Assembly: GCA_048201975.1 (NCBI GenBank)
Contig: DBFBGQ010000128.1
Location: 1-15,972, forward strand
DNA: 15,972 nt
Reading direction: 5' to 3'
DNA from: Egerieenecus sp048201975
GTDB lineage: Bacteria > Bacillota > Clostridia > Christensenellales > Aristaeellaceae
The notes below the pieces were generated by a model, which was not told the origin of the DNA, did no database searches, and saw only the letters and a list, made by a program, of their open reading frames with translations. This document shows positions 14,217 through 15,972 of the stretch, piece after piece; positions within the stretch are counted from its first letter, which is position 1, and every line of letters starts with the position of its first letter. The position numbers and the translations under genes are program-made.

Positions 14217-14414
14217 TTACTTGCCGAAGGAGCGGTTCAGCTTGCCCTCGTTGCCCGCCAGCACCGCGTTGTTCTCCTTGTTGGCGCAGGACTGATTGGC
14301 CACGGTGCAGCTGGTCTTGCAGGCGCTCTGGCAGGAGGCCTGGCACTCGCCGCAGCCGCCATGCACCAGGGACTGCTTCAGGCAAGGATTCTGAATGGTT
14401 TCAATATGCTTCAT
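14217..14414 (-). CDS. scfA: SCIFF ribosomal peptide precursor (extended, seven Cys)
   Basis: Precursor peptide of 65 aa in the SCIFF family (six cysteines in forty-five residues), modified by the adjacent ScfB. The leader begins MKHIETIQNP; the core carries the family pattern GECQASCQSACKTSCTVANQSC. Cys residues are at 11, 21, 24, 28, 32, 36 and 43, one more than the name implies, with Cys11 in the leader half. Most SCIFF peptides stop near residue 45; this one continues 20 residues (ENNAVLAGNEGKLNRSFGK-type tail). CGGAGG lies 9 nt before the ATG at 14414. It has its own promoter and a terminator right after it. SCIFF is nearly universal in Clostridia but its biological role is unsettled. 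Confidence 0.95.
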   Translation of the reverse strand: MKHIETIQNPCLKQSLVHGGCGECQASCQSACKTSCTVANQSCANKENNAVLAGNEGKLNRSFGK

Positions 14415-14451
14415 GAGAACATTCCTCCGTTTATAATATGGGAATATGTGT

Positions 14452-14480
14452 ATTATACAACGTTTCCCTGCATCTTGCAA
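14452..14480 (-). promoter_or_regulatory. Predicted strong promoter of scfA
   Basis: On the minus strand TTGCAA (14480-14475) and TATAAT (14457-14452) are separated by 17 bp. The -35 box begins one base after the stop codon of the upstream membrane-protein gene. Transcription would start about 30 bp before the scfA ATG. Confidence 0.8.
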
Positions 14481-14897
14481 TCACTTCGGAGAAATATTCG
14501 AAAGGATCATGCCCACAATGCCGCCTCCGGCAATGCCCATGGCCAGATCCGCCCGGTAGGAGGACACCGCCGCCTGCTGTCCGGACAGGATCGCGTACAG
14601 CGCCACCCCCAGCCCCATGTAGCCCAGGCCCACCGCCGCCCCGCGCATGAGCCCTCTTTCCCCGCCGCGCCCCACCGCGCTCCACACGCCCAGGGCGATG
14701 GAGAGCAGCTTCAGCACCTGATTAAACACGCGGATGACCCCATCCGAAGGCTTGACCCACTGCATCAGCAGCGAGAACAGGGCGACGCCCACCAGGGTGG
14801 TCAGCACGCTAACGCCCAGGCCCCGCAATAGGCGCCCCAGGTTTCTCGTATTCCGATGCGTATGCTTGCGATGGGCTGCCGCCCGGGTTTGTGTCAT
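14481..14897 (-). CDS. TIGR04086-family membrane protein
   Basis: Small integral membrane protein, 138 aa, with a basic N-terminus (about residues 1-27) and four hydrophobic spans: GVSVLTTLVGVALFSLLMQW, LKLLSIALGVWSAV, GAAVGLGYMGLGVALYAIL and AMGIAGGGIVGMIL. The pattern and its place directly upstream of scfA match the TIGR04086 (YrzE-like) family, which in many Clostridia sits between yajC and the SCIFF genes. The ATG at 14897 is preferred because GGGAGG (14907-14912) is 9 nt upstream, whereas the ATG at 14906 touches that site. Function unknown. The conserved neighbourhood suggests an envelope or Sec-related role, but yajC is absent here. Confidence 0.8.
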   Translation of the reverse strand: MTQTRAAAHRKHTHRNTRNLGRLLRGLGVSVLTTLVGVALFSLLMQWVKPSDGVIRVFNQVLKLLSIALGVWSAVGRGGERGLMRGAAVGLGYMGLGVALYAILSGQQAAVSSYRADLAMGIAGGGIVGMILSNISPK

Positions 14898-15060
14898 AAG
14901 CCTCATCCTCCCGCCGTTGTTTGTTCAGCATGATGTATGCACAATCGGCAGCGCTTATGCCATTGCTTCCACGGGTTTTCTCTACACAATGGAAAAACGC
15001 ACCGCCGCATCCGAAAAGGCTATGCTCCTGAGCTGTGCCAGGCATGGGGTATATGCACGC

Positions 15061-15092
15061 AAAAATGGAGCAAGCAATATCCAGCTTGCTCC
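15061..15092 (-). terminator. Terminator of the tRNA operon
   Basis: Minus-strand reading gives a perfect 9-bp stem, GGAGCAAGC (15092-15084) with GCTTGCTCC (15075-15067), an 8-nt loop, then A and five Us (15065-15061). It starts 8 bp after the last tRNA. Confidence 0.9.
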
Positions 15093-15100
15093 AAAGATCG

Positions 15101-15185
15101 TGCGGGAAACAGGACTTGAACCTGCATGAAGAAAACCCTCACTAGAACCTGAATCTAGCGCGTCTGCCAATTCCGCCATTCCCGC
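15101..15185 (-). tRNA. tRNA-Leu(CAG), copy 1
   Basis: An 85-nt class II tRNA. Acceptor GCGGGAA pairs with TTCCCGC, discriminator A. The anticodon stem CTAGA/TCTAG closes loop TTCAGGT, giving anticodon CAG. A long variable arm and T-loop TTCAAGT are present. CCA is not encoded. It is identical to the copy at 15347-15431 and is the last gene of the array. Confidence 0.95.
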
Positions 15186-15189
15186 AGAT

Positions 15190-15274
<85 letters not shown>

Positions 15275-15346
15275 ATATATGAAATTGATCCTCGCAGGAG
15301 GGAAGGTAAAAATCGGAGAGAAAAGAGCCGCTGCAAGCGGCTCGTG

Positions 15347-15431
15347 TGCGGGAAACAGGACTTGAACCTGCATGAAGAAAACCCTCACTAGAACCTGAAT
15401 CTAGCGCGTCTGCCAATTCCGCCATTCCCGC
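15347..15431 (-). tRNA. tRNA-Leu(CAG), copy 2
   Basis: Same 85-nt sequence as the gene at 15101-15185, anticodon CAG, no encoded CCA. Together with the Tyr gene before it, it forms the second unit of a tandem Tyr-Leu duplication. The GAGCCGCTGCAAGCGGCTC hairpin (15326-15344) lies in the spacer after it. Confidence 0.95.
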
Positions 15432-15437
15432 AGGCAG

Positions 15438-15519
<82 letters not shown>

Positions 15520-15547
15520 ATGAAGTAGATTCCTCTGAGACAGAGGA

Positions 15548-15623
15548 TGGAGCTGGCGATGGGACTTGAACCCGCAACCTGCTGATTACAAATCAGCTGC
15601 TCTGCCAATTGAGCTACGCCAGC
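15548..15623 (-). tRNA. tRNA-Thr(TGT), CCA encoded
   Basis: Acceptor GCTGGCG pairs perfectly with CGCCAGC, discriminator T, followed by CCA (15550-15548). The anticodon stem CTGAT/ATCAG closes loop TTGTA, giving anticodon TGT. The T-stem GCGGG/CCCAT has a C-A mismatch and a G-U pair, leaving three strong pairs. It is likely functional. Confidence 0.92.
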
Positions 15624-15667
15624 ATAGGCTTTCATAAGCGGAGCCGGGATACAAGCCTGAAAAAGTG

Positions 15668-15741
15668 CGACCCGGAAGGGGCTCGAACCCTCGACCTCCA
15701 GCGTGACAGGCTGGCGCTCTAACCAACTGAGCTACCGGGCC
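15668..15741 (-). tRNA. tRNA-Asp(GTC)
   Basis: A 74-nt tRNA. Acceptor GGCCCGG pairs with CCGGGTC (one G-U), discriminator G as expected for Asp. Anticodon stem CCAGC/GCTGG encloses CTGTCAC, giving GTC. T-arm is GAGGG/CCCTT. CCA is not encoded. Confidence 0.95.
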
Positions 15742-15748
15742 ACAGATG

Positions 15749-15821
15749 TGGGCCTTCAGGGACTCGAACCCGCAACCTGCTGATTACAAATCAGCTGCTC
15801 TGCCAATTGAGCTACGCCAGC
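15749..15821 (-). pseudogene. Chimeric tRNA-Thr-like gene with broken acceptor stem
   Basis: The first 55 or so bases (from 15821) are identical to the tRNA-Thr(TGT) gene at 15551-15623, including D-arm and anticodon TGT. From the T-loop on (TTCGAGT CCCTG AAGGCCC A) it follows a different tRNA. The 5' acceptor strand GCTGGCG cannot pair with AAGGCCC beyond one end pair, and the T-stem GCGGG/CCCTG keeps three pairs. The 3' part would fit a 5' partner starting GGGCCTT with T-stem CAGGG, as in many Firmicute elongator tRNA-Met genes. It looks like a recombination product across the shared GGGTTC segment and is probably non-functional. It is the first gene after the promoter. Confidence 0.8.
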
Positions 15822-15864
15822 GCGTCCTTCGACATCGCCCGCGCTTTTGTCGGCAACAGAGACT

Positions 15865-15892
15865 ATTATACACGATCTCGGAAATTTGTCAA
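15865..15892 (-). promoter_or_regulatory. Consensus promoter of the tRNA operon
   Basis: Minus-strand TTGACA (15892-15887) and TATAAT (15870-15865) both match the sigma-A consensus exactly, with a 16-bp spacer. The first tRNA-like gene begins 43 bp downstream of the -10 box, so a short leader is transcribed. Strong promoters of this kind are usual for tRNA operons. Nothing recognisable was found in 15893-15972. Confidence 0.9.
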
Positions 15893-15972
15893 GTACTTTT
15901 TTTCGGGGCATTGTAAAAAAGATGTAGGCTTGTCAAACAAATTGGGCAAGGAAGGCCAGTAAGGAAATCTGC

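Noticed and set aside
12798..14831. 677-codon open frame on the plus strand
   Set aside because: It is antisense to scfB and scfA, which have clear family motifs. Its composition (many His, Ala, Leu, Gln) is that of a high-GC shadow frame.

Overview
The window looks like chromosomal DNA of a GC-rich member of the Clostridia (Bacillota). The main evidence is the SCIFF ribosomal peptide with its radical SAM maturase and a TIGR04086-type membrane protein, a combination typical of that class. Clear AGGAGG-type ribosome binding sites and TTGACA/TATAAT-type promoters agree. No species can be named from the sequence alone.

Positions 25-8305 (+): a nine-gene sugar uptake and catabolism operon behind a good promoter at 25-53. 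In order it encodes a PfkB/ribokinase-family kinase, an ABC importer (ATPase, two permeases, substrate-binding protein), deoxyribose-phosphate aldolase (DeoC), a small protein resembling only the C-terminal part of the RarA/MgsA AAA+ ATPase, a FucU-type sugar mutarotase, and a metal-dependent phosphodiesterase of the nucleotide pyrophosphatase/alkaline phosphatase superfamily. Importer, mutarotase, kinase and aldolase make a coherent route for a deoxyribose-like sugar: uptake, anomer interconversion, 5-phosphorylation, cleavage to acetaldehyde and glyceraldehyde 3-phosphate. The substrate is inferred. GC-rich hairpins lie on both sides of the binding-protein gene.

Positions 8306-9000: no credible gene. 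It holds two copies of a 130-bp repeat separated by a 147-bp near-palindrome, followed by more stem-loops.

Positions 9001-12784: a minus-strand TraX-family membrane protein; then on the plus strand a small membrane-anchored PDZ protein, a possible 12-codon ORF, a strong terminator, and an OmpR-type response regulator with its sensor kinase (translationally overlapping, TTG start), ending at a terminator convergent with the next block.

Positions 12783-14897 (-): TIGR04086-type membrane protein, the SCIFF precursor scfA with its own consensus-like promoter, an intrinsic terminator, and the radical SAM maturase scfB (TTG start). This SCIFF precursor has seven cysteines and a 20-residue extension.

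Positions 15061-15892 (-): a tRNA operon with a perfect-consensus promoter and a terminator. Transcription order is Thr-like chimera, Asp, Thr, Tyr, Leu, Tyr, Leu. The first gene joins a tRNA-Thr 5' portion to the 3' end of a different tRNA and cannot form an acceptor stem.
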